A DNA stretch of 64,000 nucleotides from RYN-133 sp963754285 (GTDB lineage: Bacteria > Actinomycetota > Actinomycetes > Mycobacteriales > Jatrophihabitantaceae), in the NCBI GenBank assembly GCA_963754285.1, contig CAVWFN010000007.1, positions 124,001 to 188,000 of the forward strand, in the 5' to 3' direction. Below are positions 34,001 to 44,258 of this stretch, in pieces. The position numbers were made by a program, and so were the translations under genes. The notes under the pieces are model-generated. The model was not told the origin of the DNA. It was given only the letters and a program-made list of their open reading frames with translations, and did not search any database. Position 1 is the first letter of the stretch. Each line of letters opens with the position of its first letter.

Positions 34001-36020
34001 GATCGACGGACCGCGCGGCATGCGCGTGCTGCAGCGCGTCGTGCTGCCGTTGCAGGGCAACCTCGACGTCGTTCCCCTCTACGTCGAGACGAACATGGAG
34101 CGGGGCAGCAGCCTCGCGCCGGTCGACACCGAGCGTGGTGCCGAGCAGGAGCAGCAGGTCACTGCGGTCGCGAGCGCGACGCCGGGCGAGGTCGAGTCGG
34201 CTGTGCGGTTCGGATCGCAGGCGACGAGCGCCGGCGACATCGCAGCGCGGCGCAGCGCCACCATCTCGGCCGGCCGTCGAGTCTCGTTCGGCTCGTACTT
34301 CAACGCATTCCCGGCGAGCTATTGGCGCCGTTGGACCGTCGTCGACGAGGTCGTGCTCCGCGTGCGGGTCGAAGGTGAATGCACGATCATCGTGTATCGC
34401 TCGACAGCCAAAGGCGCGAGCCATCCGGTCGAGTCGATCGTCGTCGACAGCGACGCGCCCGAGACCGTCGAGATCAAGCTTCCGCTGTCACAGTTCATCG
34501 ACGGCGGCTGGTACTGGTTCGACATCGCAGCGGCATCACGAGGCGTCACGCTCATCGAAGCCGACTGGGCGACTCGGACTGATCGGCTCACCCACGGCCG
34601 ATTCAGCATCGCGATGACGACGTTCAACCGTCCCGACTACTGCCTCGACAATCTGCGCGTGCTGGCCGAGGCGCCGGACGTGCTCGATGTGCTCGACCAC
34701 GTCTACGTCGTCGACCAAGGCACGGATCACGTCGAGGACCAGGACGACTTCACTGACGCCACCAAGGCTCTCGGCACGAAGTTGCGCGTCATCAAGCAGG
34801 GCAACATCGGCGGCTCGGGCGGCTTTTCGCGCGGCATGGACGAGACGGTTCGCGAAGGCTCGAGTGACTACGTTCTCGTGCTCGACGACGACGTCGTCAC
34901 CGAACCGGAGAGCATGCTGCGAGCGATCACCTTCGCCGACCTGGCGCGGCGGCCGTCGATCGTCGGCGGCCACATGTTCAGCATGTACGACCGCTCGGTT
35001 CTGCATTCATTCGGCGAAACCATCGCACGCTACAACTGGTGGTGGGGAGCTGCACCCCGCACCGTCCACGAGCACGACTTCGGCCGCCGGAACCTCCGTC
35101 ACACGCAATGGCTGCACCGTCGAATCGATGTCGATTACAACGGTTGGTGGATGTGCCTCATCCCTACCTCCGTTGTCCGCGATCTCGGTCTCGCGCTGCC
35201 GGTGTTCATCAAGTGGGACGACGCGGAATACGGATTGCGGGCGAAGGCGGCCGGCGTTCCGGTCGTGTCGATGCCGGGCGTTGCGGTGTGGCACGTCCCG
35301 TGGCAGGACAAGAACGACGCCCTCGACTGGCAGGCCTATTTCCATCTGCGCAACCGGCTGGTCACCGCGTTGCTGCACTCCCCGTACCCGCGCGGTGGCA
35401 GCGTCATCAGCGAGAACATGGAGTACCAGATACGCCATCTGCTCTCGATGCAGTACTCGACAGCGCACCTGCGGCTGCTGGCGATCAGTGACGTGCTTGC
35501 CGGACCTGAGCACATGCACCAGGACATCCTCACGAAGATGGGCCAACTGCGCGATGTCCGCAAGCAGTACGCGGACTCACAGACCGAGTCGGACATCGAA
35601 TCGTTCCCGGATGTCCTGCGTCTGAAGCCGCCGCGTCGCGGCAAGGAGCCGACGTCGCCGACGAACAAGTTCGGGCTGTTCGTCAAGGCAGCTCTGGGTG
35701 CGGTCCGGCAAGTGTTACCGGTGTCGGACGTGACAAAGGAACACCCGCAGCTGATCGTCCCCAGCCAGGATGCCGAGTGGTGGCTGCTGTCGAATACCGA
35801 CGGCGCACTGGTGTCGAGCGCCGACGGCACGTCCACCTCGTGGTATCGACGCGATCCCGAGCAGTTCCGGACGCTGATGCTGCAGAGCACCGTGCTGCAC
35901 GCGCGGCTGTCTCGCGAATGGTCGACGCTGCGCAGGCGCTACATCGACGCGGCGCCGGACTTCACGTCGCCGCAGCGCTGGCGTACCACCTTTGCGGCAT
36001 CGGCCCGCGACGACAGCTGA
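33993..36020 (+). CDS. glfT2: GlfT2-like bifunctional galactofuranosyltransferase
   Basis: 675 residues from an ATG at 33993 with GGAGGA before it, eight bases inside glf. The N-terminal beta-sandwich shows FGSYFNAFPASYWRRWTVVD. The GT-A core has TTFNRPDYCLDNLRVL, NIGGSGGFSRGMDE and the metal-binding DDD in VLVLDDDVVTEP (~residue 297). FIKWDDAEYGLR carries the base aspartates, and VAVWHVPWQDK carries the metal His. These match mycobacterial GlfT2, which alternates beta-1,5 and beta-1,6 galactofuranose links in cell-wall galactan. A C-terminal helical part (~500-675) would mediate oligomerisation and membrane contact. It is about 40 residues longer than the mycobacterial protein. Confidence 0.93.
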   Translation: MTEIDGPRGMRVLQRVVLPLQGNLDVVPLYVETNMERGSSLAPVDTERGAEQEQQVTAVASATPGEVESAVRFGSQATSAGDIAARRSATISAGRRVSFGSYFNAFPASYWRRWTVVDEVVLRVRVEGECTIIVYRSTAKGASHPVESIVVDSDAPETVEIKLPLSQFIDGGWYWFDIAAASRGVTLIEADWATRTDRLTHGRFSIAMTTFNRPDYCLDNLRVLAEAPDVLDVLDHVYVVDQGTDHVEDQDDFTDATKALGTKLRVIKQGNIGGSGGFSRGMDETVREGSSDYVLVLDDDVVTEPESMLRAITFADLARRPSIVGGHMFSMYDRSVLHSFGETIARYNWWWGAAPRTVHEHDFGRRNLRHTQWLHRRIDVDYNGWWMCLIPTSVVRDLGLALPVFIKWDDAEYGLRAKAAGVPVVSMPGVAVWHVPWQDKNDALDWQAYFHLRNRLVTALLHSPYPRGGSVISENMEYQIRHLLSMQYSTAHLRLLAISDVLAGPEHMHQDILTKMGQLRDVRKQYADSQTESDIESFPDVLRLKPPRRGKEPTSPTNKFGLFVKAALGAVRQVLPVSDVTKEHPQLIVPSQDAEWWLLSNTDGALVSSADGTSTSWYRRDPEQFRTLMLQSTVLHARLSREWSTLRRRYIDAAPDFTSPQRWRTTFAASARDDS

Positions 36021-36035
36021 CGCACCGCGCCACTG

Positions 36036-38657
36036 CTAGGAGAGGCCTGCCGCCTTTGCCCGCGCCGCGAACCGGGCTTCCGCGGCACGCCACAATTCCT
36101 GTCCGGCGATGTACATCGCCTTCCACGGTTTGGTCGCGCCGAGCCAGTGCAAGATCTTGGCGTCGTCGATGATCTCGTAGCGCGGATACGCGTTCCACGA
36201 TCGCGGCATCGGGCGGGCCTGGCTGCCCGCGTACATGTTCAGCACGCCTTGATCGTTGAATCCGAACCGTTCGACCATCGGTAGGTAAGCACGGGTGAAG
36301 TCGTCGGCGCGCATCTTCGACAGGCTCAGCACCATGACTCCCGCGTTGAAGTTGCGGAAGTCGAACGGGTGGCGCGCGGTGAGCCGTTGCAGCAACTCGA
36401 TCGAACGATCGACCGTCGCCGCACGAGCCGCCCAGTTCGTCAACGCGACATAGCCGCTGCCGCCGAACGGTTCGCGTTGGTCGCGCGCAGCGATCGGACT
36501 GTCGCCGAGATCGATGTCGAACAGCTCGGCGAGGTCGGCCTCGCACAATGCGTCGAGGTCGTGATGGATGATCCGGTCGACGTCAGGTAGCAGTTCAGGC
36601 AGCAGCAATCGATCCATCGTTGCGACGGTGATGTGCCGCAACATCGCGCGGATATCGCCGTAGTCGGCGTGATCAGTCGGCAGCCACACGAACGACACGG
36701 TCGGGAAGAGCTTGGCCATGCGGGCGAAATCGTCGGGGCCGTGGTCGCGGCACAGCACGAACGCGCGGATCGGCCTGCTCGCGTGCGTCACGATCGAGTC
36801 GAGCACGACGTCGAGCGGATGCTTGTAGTTCCCGTCGAGGGAGAACTCGACGTTGATCTCCGGTCCGTCGGGCGGCGGCGCCGTTCGCTCGACGACCACC
36901 GACTCCGCCAGCGTCGTCCTCACCGCGGCTGCCACGTCGAAGCCGGGCTCCGGCATAGCGACCACGTCGCGTCGCCGTGCCTCCGCGGCGGCAACAGCCG
37001 GGGCACACCGTTCGCGCCACATCGCGTAGACCTCGTCCGCGGCGCGCCCGTCGAGGATCGTGTCGAGCACCGAGGCCGCCAGGTCGAGCGTGGTGGCGCG
37101 CAGTGCGTTGAACTGGTCATTGGTCAGGCCGGCGAGACCGTCGAGCGCTGCATCGCCGGGACGCTCCGGCGCAAGCGCGACATCGACACCGACTGAGCGG
37201 GCGGCGAGATGCGTGCGCAGCTCGGCAGTGCGGCGCGGCCGCTCCGTTCGATAGCCGACAATCCTGTTGAGTTCACGCCGCACGGAGCGCGCGAGCGGAG
37301 ACTCGATCGCGGGCGAGCCGTCCGGGATCGCGTCGGTCGCGACCACATCGACCGTGGTCGTGAGCCACCCGGAGAAGAACGCGGGAATTCCGGCAGCTTG
37401 CAGCAAGAACAGCGTGCGCCAGTCGCGGCAGCCAATTGGTGCGTGCTGCTTCAAGTACTCGATCACGCCGTCGCCGTGCAGGACGCTGGCGCCGATCTCG
37501 ACCCCGAGAAATATCGGCCGTAGCTGCGCGTTGAACGGCAGGTCGTGCTGCATGTCGAATATCCGACGCAGCAGAACACCCGACACGATCATCCAGGTGC
37601 CTTCGGGCACGGCGGTGAATGTCGACGCATCGCGGTCGACGCGAACGAGGTGCACGGTCGCGTCCGGGCCGACGGTTTCGTAGGTTCGGGCCACCCGATT
37701 CTGCAAGGTCTCGGTGAGTGCGACCAGCGAGGAGTCGCCGGTGAACCGCACGCCGCGTCGCCGAACGAGATTCCCCAGTACCGACAGCGTGTTCAATGCC
37801 TCGCCGTCGCCGATCGAGGCTTCCGGACGGCCCGCCTGCTGATAGTCGACGACGGCGAACGGGATCTCGCCGGCTGGGATCTCGACTGCCTTGCGCGCGG
37901 CGTCACGCCGTCCGTACCAGGCACGGAGGCCAGCGATGTCGGCGCGGAGTTGCTTGACGCGTGCGCGTCCCTTGACCCGCTCGATCGTGTTCTCGGCGCG
38001 GCGAAGGGCGAGTGCCGACAGGTCTTCGGCCCCGCGGGCGAAACTGACCTGCGCGATCTCAAGCCATTGGGACGGTCCGAGCGCGACGCGGAACTCGCCG
38101 TCGAGCATGCGTCGCAACGTGGCGATCGCCCCGTCCGGATCGACCTTGAATCCGACGTGGAAATACTCGACCGGCGCGAGGTGAATCACGACCGACTCGT
38201 CGTTTCGGGTGAACAGGTCCCATGCGACCTCGTTCATCGGTTCGTGCATCAAGACGAGGGCGAAGCACACATCACCGACAGCTCGCATGCCTTCGCGGTT
38301 CTGGATCACCTGCGCGAAGCTTCGGGCGCGGCGCACGTTGCTGGTCTCGAGCAACCGGCGAACGACCGATACCAGCGACCGATCGAAGTCGCCGTTCACC
38401 GTCATCACGCGCAAGAACTCGTTGGACGCCACGCTGTCCAGAACCGTCCGCTGCACGAGTGCCACGGCGTCGATGTCGGGCAGTTCATCATCGTCGCGCG
38501 CAGGTAACGAGGTGAAGTGTGGCCGCAGCTTGTCGTACAGGTCGACCAGTGCGGCCATCCGCTCTCGGCGCTCGGCACGATCGTCGAGACGTCTTCGGAC
38601 GACGCCGATCCTGTTGGCTCCGCGCCGTAAGGCCGCCCGTGTGGCGTCGCGATTCAC
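36036..38657 (-). CDS. Polysaccharide pyruvyltransferase-like / GT8 glycosyltransferase fusion, copy 3
   Basis: About 873 residues from a GTG at 38657; a TTG two codons upstream is possible but weaker. The architecture is the same as copies 1 and 2: helical N-terminal part (~60-230), pyruvyltransferase-like part (IPFAVVDYQQ, HAPIGCRDWRTLFLL, GIPAFFSGWLTTTVD) and GT8 part (INVEFSLDGNYKHPLDVV, HHDLDALCEADLAELF, FNAGVMVLSL, HWLGATKPW). Its Arg in IGCRDWRT is the residue seen in canonical pyruvyltransferases (IGCRD); copies 1 and 2 have Ala and Leu there. It lies 16 bases downstream of lepA on the same strand and ends 15 bases from the GlfT2-like gene. Confidence 0.75.
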   Translation of the reverse strand: MNRDATRAALRRGANRIGVVRRRLDDRAERRERMAALVDLYDKLRPHFTSLPARDDDELPDIDAVALVQRTVLDSVASNEFLRVMTVNGDFDRSLVSVVRRLLETSNVRRARSFAQVIQNREGMRAVGDVCFALVLMHEPMNEVAWDLFTRNDESVVIHLAPVEYFHVGFKVDPDGAIATLRRMLDGEFRVALGPSQWLEIAQVSFARGAEDLSALALRRAENTIERVKGRARVKQLRADIAGLRAWYGRRDAARKAVEIPAGEIPFAVVDYQQAGRPEASIGDGEALNTLSVLGNLVRRRGVRFTGDSSLVALTETLQNRVARTYETVGPDATVHLVRVDRDASTFTAVPEGTWMIVSGVLLRRIFDMQHDLPFNAQLRPIFLGVEIGASVLHGDGVIEYLKQHAPIGCRDWRTLFLLQAAGIPAFFSGWLTTTVDVVATDAIPDGSPAIESPLARSVRRELNRIVGYRTERPRRTAELRTHLAARSVGVDVALAPERPGDAALDGLAGLTNDQFNALRATTLDLAASVLDTILDGRAADEVYAMWRERCAPAVAAAEARRRDVVAMPEPGFDVAAAVRTTLAESVVVERTAPPPDGPEINVEFSLDGNYKHPLDVVLDSIVTHASRPIRAFVLCRDHGPDDFARMAKLFPTVSFVWLPTDHADYGDIRAMLRHITVATMDRLLLPELLPDVDRIIHHDLDALCEADLAELFDIDLGDSPIAARDQREPFGGSGYVALTNWAARAATVDRSIELLQRLTARHPFDFRNFNAGVMVLSLSKMRADDFTRAYLPMVERFGFNDQGVLNMYAGSQARPMPRSWNAYPRYEIIDDAKILHWLGATKPWKAMYIAGQELWRAAEARFAARAKAAGLS

Positions 38658-38673
38658 GCCCAACCCTCTCGTG

Positions 38674-40524
<1,851 letters not shown>

Positions 40525-40619
40525 TGGGAGACTTTCTGTCAGGTTTTAGGCGTCCCTCTATGGTCGCACGCCGCGACCGGCGCCCTTGTCACGTCACGTC
40601 ATCGGGCGCACGCATGGCC

Positions 40620-40625
40620 TAATCT
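40620..40625 (+). promoter_or_regulatory. -10 box for PRPP synthetase-like gene, leaderless spacing
   Basis: TAATCT six bases before the ATG at 40632 and no Shine-Dalgarno sequence, consistent with a leaderless transcript. TTGTCA at 40586-40591 is too far upstream to be a standard -35. Confidence 0.4.
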
Positions 40626-40631
40626 GCACTC

Positions 40632-41624
40632 ATGTCCGACATCGTGGTGCTGTCCGGCAACGCGCACCGCGACTTCGCCGACAGAGTGTGCGGCCATCTC
40701 GGTGTCGAGCTGAGCCACACCGACATCCGCCGGTTCAGCAACGACTGCCTGTGGGTGCAGATCGGCGAGAACTGCCGCCAGCGCGACGTCTACGTCATCC
40801 AGCCGCTCGTCCCGCCGACCCAGGAGCATCTGGTCGAGTTGCTGCTGATGCTGGACGCTGCCCGCGGGGCGTCCGCATCGCAAGTGACCGCCGTGATCCC
40901 GCACTACGCATACGCGCGGTCGGACAAGAAGGACGCCTCGCGCATCTCGATCGCGGGACGCCTGATCGCCGACATGCTGGTCACCGCCGGTGCCGACCGG
41001 GTGCTGACGATGGCGCTGCACGCCCCGCAGGTGCACGGCTTCTTCTCCGTCCCGGTCGACCACCTGACGGCGATCGGCGAGCTGGCCGACCACTTCCGGG
41101 GACGTGATCTGGACAACACCGTCGTGGTGTCCCCCGACCTCGGCAACGCGAAGACGGCCACCCAGTTCGCACGGCTGCTCGGGCTGCCCGTCGCGGCCGG
41201 CTCGAAGCAGCGCTTGGCCGACGACCGGGTCGTGATCGACGCGATCGTCGGTGACGTCGCGGGCAAGCGGGCGATCGTGCTCGACGACGAGATCGCGACC
41301 GGCGGCTCGATCGTCGAGTTGCTCGACCGGCTCGCCGACCAGAACTGCACGAACGCCGCGATCGCCTGCACGCACGGCCTGTTCGCGGGCAAGGCGTGGC
41401 AGCGGCTGCGCGAGCACCCGTCCATCACCGAGGTCGTCACGACCGACACGGTGCCGCAGGACGGTCGCGGAGACTGGGACCGGTTCACCGTGCGGTCGGT
41501 CGCGCCCCTGTTCGCCGAGGCCATCAACCGCATCCATGGCGGTGAGTCGATCAGCAGTCTGTTCGACGGGGTCGACCCGACCCACGGGCCACCACAGCCG
41601 CAGTTGCCGTTCGCACACGCCTGA
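40632..41624 (+). CDS. Ribose-phosphate pyrophosphokinase (PRPP synthetase) paralogue
   Basis: 330 residues. Prs-family motifs: SGNAHRDFADRVC at the start, FSNDCLWVQIGENCRQRDVYV, HYAYARSDKKDASRISI, and the PRPP-binding loop IVLDDEIATGGSIVE. The usual DLHAxQIQGFF motif is altered to MALHAPQVHGFF: its Asp is replaced by Ala, so activity or regulation may differ from the housekeeping enzyme. It is probably a second copy; the main prs usually sits by glmU, not seen here. A -10 box six bases upstream of the ATG suggests a leaderless mRNA. Confidence 0.85.
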   Translation: MSDIVVLSGNAHRDFADRVCGHLGVELSHTDIRRFSNDCLWVQIGENCRQRDVYVIQPLVPPTQEHLVELLLMLDAARGASASQVTAVIPHYAYARSDKKDASRISIAGRLIADMLVTAGADRVLTMALHAPQVHGFFSVPVDHLTAIGELADHFRGRDLDNTVVVSPDLGNAKTATQFARLLGLPVAAGSKQRLADDRVVIDAIVGDVAGKRAIVLDDEIATGGSIVELLDRLADQNCTNAAIACTHGLFAGKAWQRLREHPSITEVVTTDTVPQDGRGDWDRFTVRSVAPLFAEAINRIHGGESISSLFDGVDPTHGPPQPQLPFAHA

Positions 41625-41685
41625 CCGGCGCGTGATTGCAGGGCCCGGCACCGTGGCAGCGGGGCATCCGGCAGGATAGTGCAAC

Positions 41686-42066
41686 ATGAGTGCTCCCAGC
41701 GATCCCCGAGCCGTCGTCGAGTACCGCGTGCCCGCGGCCGACCTCAAGGTCGGCGACCTCGTCAACACCTCTCCCGGCGAGGGCGACTGGCAGCAGGTGA
41801 CCGCGGTGTACCGCTCAGGCAGCGACAGCAGCTCGGCGAGCAGTGACCTCAGGTCGCTGGTCGCCTCGCTCGACGGTCGCTACGTCGTGGTGCAGCTGAC
41901 CGACCTGCTGCCCGTCGACGGTGGCGTGTACTTCTCGGCCGGCAACGCCATGGTCGCGGGCGACGACGAGGACGACGACGTCCCTGTCACCGATGCAGCG
42001 AGCAGCGAGGACGGCGAACGCGTGTACCTCTACACCAAGTTCGAACTGGTGACCGTAAGAGGTTGA
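41686..42066 (+). CDS. Small conserved actinobacterial protein, unknown function
   Basis: 126 residues from the ATG at 41686, 61 bases after the PRPP synthetase-like gene. VVEYRVPAADLKVGDLVNT and WQQVTAVYRSG suggest a small beta-barrel. A Ser-rich stretch sits at ~45-60 and an acidic DDEDDD run at ~103. No catalytic motif, signal peptide or membrane helix is visible. The function is unknown. Confidence 0.65.
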   Translation: MSAPSDPRAVVEYRVPAADLKVGDLVNTSPGEGDWQQVTAVYRSGSDSSSASSDLRSLVASLDGRYVVVQLTDLLPVDGGVYFSAGNAMVAGDDEDDDVPVTDAASSEDGERVYLYTKFELVTVRG

Positions 42067-42077
42067 CGGGCCGAGAT

Positions 42078-42107
42078 TTGGGCCGTGAAACGGTCCCTTG
42101 GTAGGCT
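42078..42107 (+). promoter_or_regulatory. Probable sigma-70-type promoter of rpsT
   Basis: TTGGGC (42078-42083), an 18-base spacer, then TAGGCT (42102-42107). It ends about 70 bases before the rpsT GTG, leaving an untranslated leader long enough for autogenous control. The -35 keeps only the TTG of the consensus. Confidence 0.5.
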
Positions 42108-42177
42108 GGCGAGGTTGTCCGCAGGCAGGCGGGCGCTCAAACTTCTGACATCGACGAAGGCTCGACGAGGCAATTAC

Positions 42178-42438
42178 GTGGCGAACATCAAGTCCCAGAT
42201 CAAGCGGATCCGCACCAACGAGGCGGCCCGGCAGCGCAACAAGGCCGTGCGCTCGGCGCTCAAGACCGCCGTGCGGCACTTCCGCGAGGCTGCCGACTCC
42301 GGCGACCGCGACACCGCGCTCGCCGCGATGAACACCGCGTCCCGCGAGCTCGACAAGGCCGCCAGCCGTGGCGTCATCCACGCCAACCAGGCGGCGAACC
42401 GCAAGTCGGCGATGGCCAAGCGCGCCAACGCGCTCTGA
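42178..42438 (+). CDS. rpsT: 30S ribosomal protein S20
   Basis: 86 residues from the GTG at 42178 with GAGG eight bases upstream; an in-frame upstream codon at 42085 adds an unrelated leader. N terminus ANIKSQIKRIRTNEAARQRN and C terminus NQAANRKSAMAKR are typical of S20, a small helical basic protein binding 16S rRNA. It is transcribed divergently in function from holA, as in mycobacteria, but here the LicD fusion and a sulfotransferase have been added around holA. Confidence 0.97.
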   Translation: MANIKSQIKRIRTNEAARQRNKAVRSALKTAVRHFREAADSGDRDTALAAMNTASRELDKAASRGVIHANQAANRKSAMAKRANAL

Positions 42439-42496
42439 CCCCCTCTGCTCGAATCCGGCCGGCGTGAGGCCGGACGTCGCTCGTCGACACATTAAT

Positions 42497-42526
42497 TTCA
42501 CTCTTTGTTCATAGATTCAGTAGGGT
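42497..42526 (+). promoter_or_regulatory. Promoter of the LicD-methyltransferase gene, leaderless
   Basis: TTCACT (42497-42502), an 18-base spacer, then TAGGGT (42521-42526), which is six bases before the ATG at 42533. The surrounding 50 bases are notably AT-rich for this genome. There is no ribosome site, so the transcript probably starts at the start codon. Confidence 0.5.
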
Positions 42527-42532
42527 TCGGCC

Positions 42533-44251
42533 ATGCTCGACGGCCAGACCTCACGCCTGCGGACGGCGCGTCGCTACGTGACCCGCCTGCACCACGCCCG
42601 TCCGCGGCACCTGCGACGGCTCGTTCCGCACCCCGCACCGGACCAGCCCTCCGCGCCCCAGGTGGGGATCGTCGAGCGGTTCGGGACCGGGCGCGTCAGC
42701 GGCTGGATCGTTGTCGCGCGGGGTGTGCCGCCAGTGCGGGTCGCCCTGTACGTGAACGACACCGAGATCACCGCGTCGTGGGCCACCGGGGTCAGCGACC
42801 GAAGTGACCGCAACAGCTGGTCCGAGGTGCGTTCGTTCCGGTTCCATCTCAAGGACGTGTGGGACTACGTGCGGCCGACCGACCGGCTCACCGTCCGCGC
42901 GGACGGGGTCGTGCTGCCGATCACCGGCGCCGGCATGTTCTTCAGTCCACCCCGTCGCGGTCCGCACTCCCCGAGGCGGCTACGCCACCTGCTCGACGAG
43001 GGATACGTCTTCGAGCAGTACGGCAAGCTGTCGCTGTCCAAACAACGCGATGTCGAGTGGCAGCAGCAGGTCATGGGCCTGTTCGCCGAGATTCGCGCGT
43101 TCATCCAGCAGCGGTTCGGCTACGAGCTCTTCTTCATCTACGGCACGCTGCTCGGCGCCGTGCGCGAGAACGGCTTCATCGGTCATGACATCGACCTCGA
43201 CGCCGGCTATCTGTCGCGCCATCACGACGGTCCCGACGTCACCAACGAAGTTCGAGACGTCGCGATCAGCCTGATTGATGCCGGCTACGAAATCGAGAGT
43301 TTCCGCACCCATCTGCACATCACCCGTGCGGACGGCACCCGCATCGATCTGTTTCACATGTTCTTCAACAATCGACACCGTCTCTCGTTGCCATTCGGCA
43401 TTGCCGGCACGTCCGAGATCCACTCCCGTGAGTGGCAGGGTGTGCGCGAGATCGCGTTCTCCGGAGCCACCGGCGCCGTCCCTGTGATCGGCGAGAAGCT
43501 CGTCGCTCACCTCTACGGCGACGACTGGCGGCGTCCGAAGCCGGGCTTCCACTGGCCGCAGGACCGAACTGCCCGAGCCACGGCAGGAGTCCTCCCTGAG
43601 CATCTCCATGAAGAGATTTACTGGGCGAATTTCTATGCCCACACCGAATACGAGACCGGCTCGACCTTCCAGACGTTCATCGAGAGTCGCGACGAAACAC
43701 CCGCAAGCATCATCGACATCGGCTGCGGCGACGGCCGCGACTCGTTCGCCTTCGGGCAGAACGGACGTCGCGTCCTCGGGCTCGACAAGTCATCGGTCGG
43801 CATCGCGCATGCGGCCAAGAAGGCGATGCGGTCGGGACTGGACGCCGTCCGGTTCCGGGCGGTGGACGTCGCGCAGTCGGAGCAGTTGCGGGCGATACTG
43901 CGTGCCGAACTGGAGGCGGTCGGCGCGGCGCCCGCGATGCTGTACCTACGGTTCTTCCTGCACTCGATCCCGGAGGACACGCAGCTTGCGCTGATGGAGG
44001 TCATCAAGGCGGAAGCGCGCACCGGGGACATCCTCGCGGCCGAATTCCGCACCACCCAGGACGAGCAACTGGCCAAGGTGCACACCCGCCACTACCGCCG
44101 TTACCAAGACGGACCAGCGTTCGGCGACCAGCTCCGCACGACCTACGGGTTCGACGTGCTGTTCGAGACGTCGGGTCGAGGTCTGTCGCCCTACGGCGAC
44201 GAGGATCCCGAGCTCTATCGGGTCGTGGCGCGACGCCGCGCCGGCGACTGA
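42533..44251 (+). CDS. LicD-family nucleotidyltransferase-like / class I methyltransferase fusion
   Basis: 572 residues. Residues ~45-145 form a beta-rich region (VGIVERFGTGRVSGWIVV). Residues ~190-340 match the LicD fold (FFIYGTLLGAVRENGFIGHD with the metal-binding IDLD, and later RIDLFHMFF). Residues ~380-560 are a SAM methyltransferase (SIIDIGCGDGRDSFAF, then YLRFFLHSI). LicD proteins attach phosphocholine or similar groups to surface glycans, so this may add and methylate a substituent. It is preceded by an AT-rich stretch with promoter elements and starts without a ribosome site. Convergent with holA, eight bases apart. Confidence 0.8.
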   Translation: MLDGQTSRLRTARRYVTRLHHARPRHLRRLVPHPAPDQPSAPQVGIVERFGTGRVSGWIVVARGVPPVRVALYVNDTEITASWATGVSDRSDRNSWSEVRSFRFHLKDVWDYVRPTDRLTVRADGVVLPITGAGMFFSPPRRGPHSPRRLRHLLDEGYVFEQYGKLSLSKQRDVEWQQQVMGLFAEIRAFIQQRFGYELFFIYGTLLGAVRENGFIGHDIDLDAGYLSRHHDGPDVTNEVRDVAISLIDAGYEIESFRTHLHITRADGTRIDLFHMFFNNRHRLSLPFGIAGTSEIHSREWQGVREIAFSGATGAVPVIGEKLVAHLYGDDWRRPKPGFHWPQDRTARATAGVLPEHLHEEIYWANFYAHTEYETGSTFQTFIESRDETPASIIDIGCGDGRDSFAFGQNGRRVLGLDKSSVGIAHAAKKAMRSGLDAVRFRAVDVAQSEQLRAILRAELEAVGAAPAMLYLRFFLHSIPEDTQLALMEVIKAEARTGDILAAEFRTTQDEQLAKVHTRHYRRYQDGPAFGDQLRTTYGFDVLFETSGRGLSPYGDEDPELYRVVARRRAGD

Positions 44252-44258
44252 CTCACGG

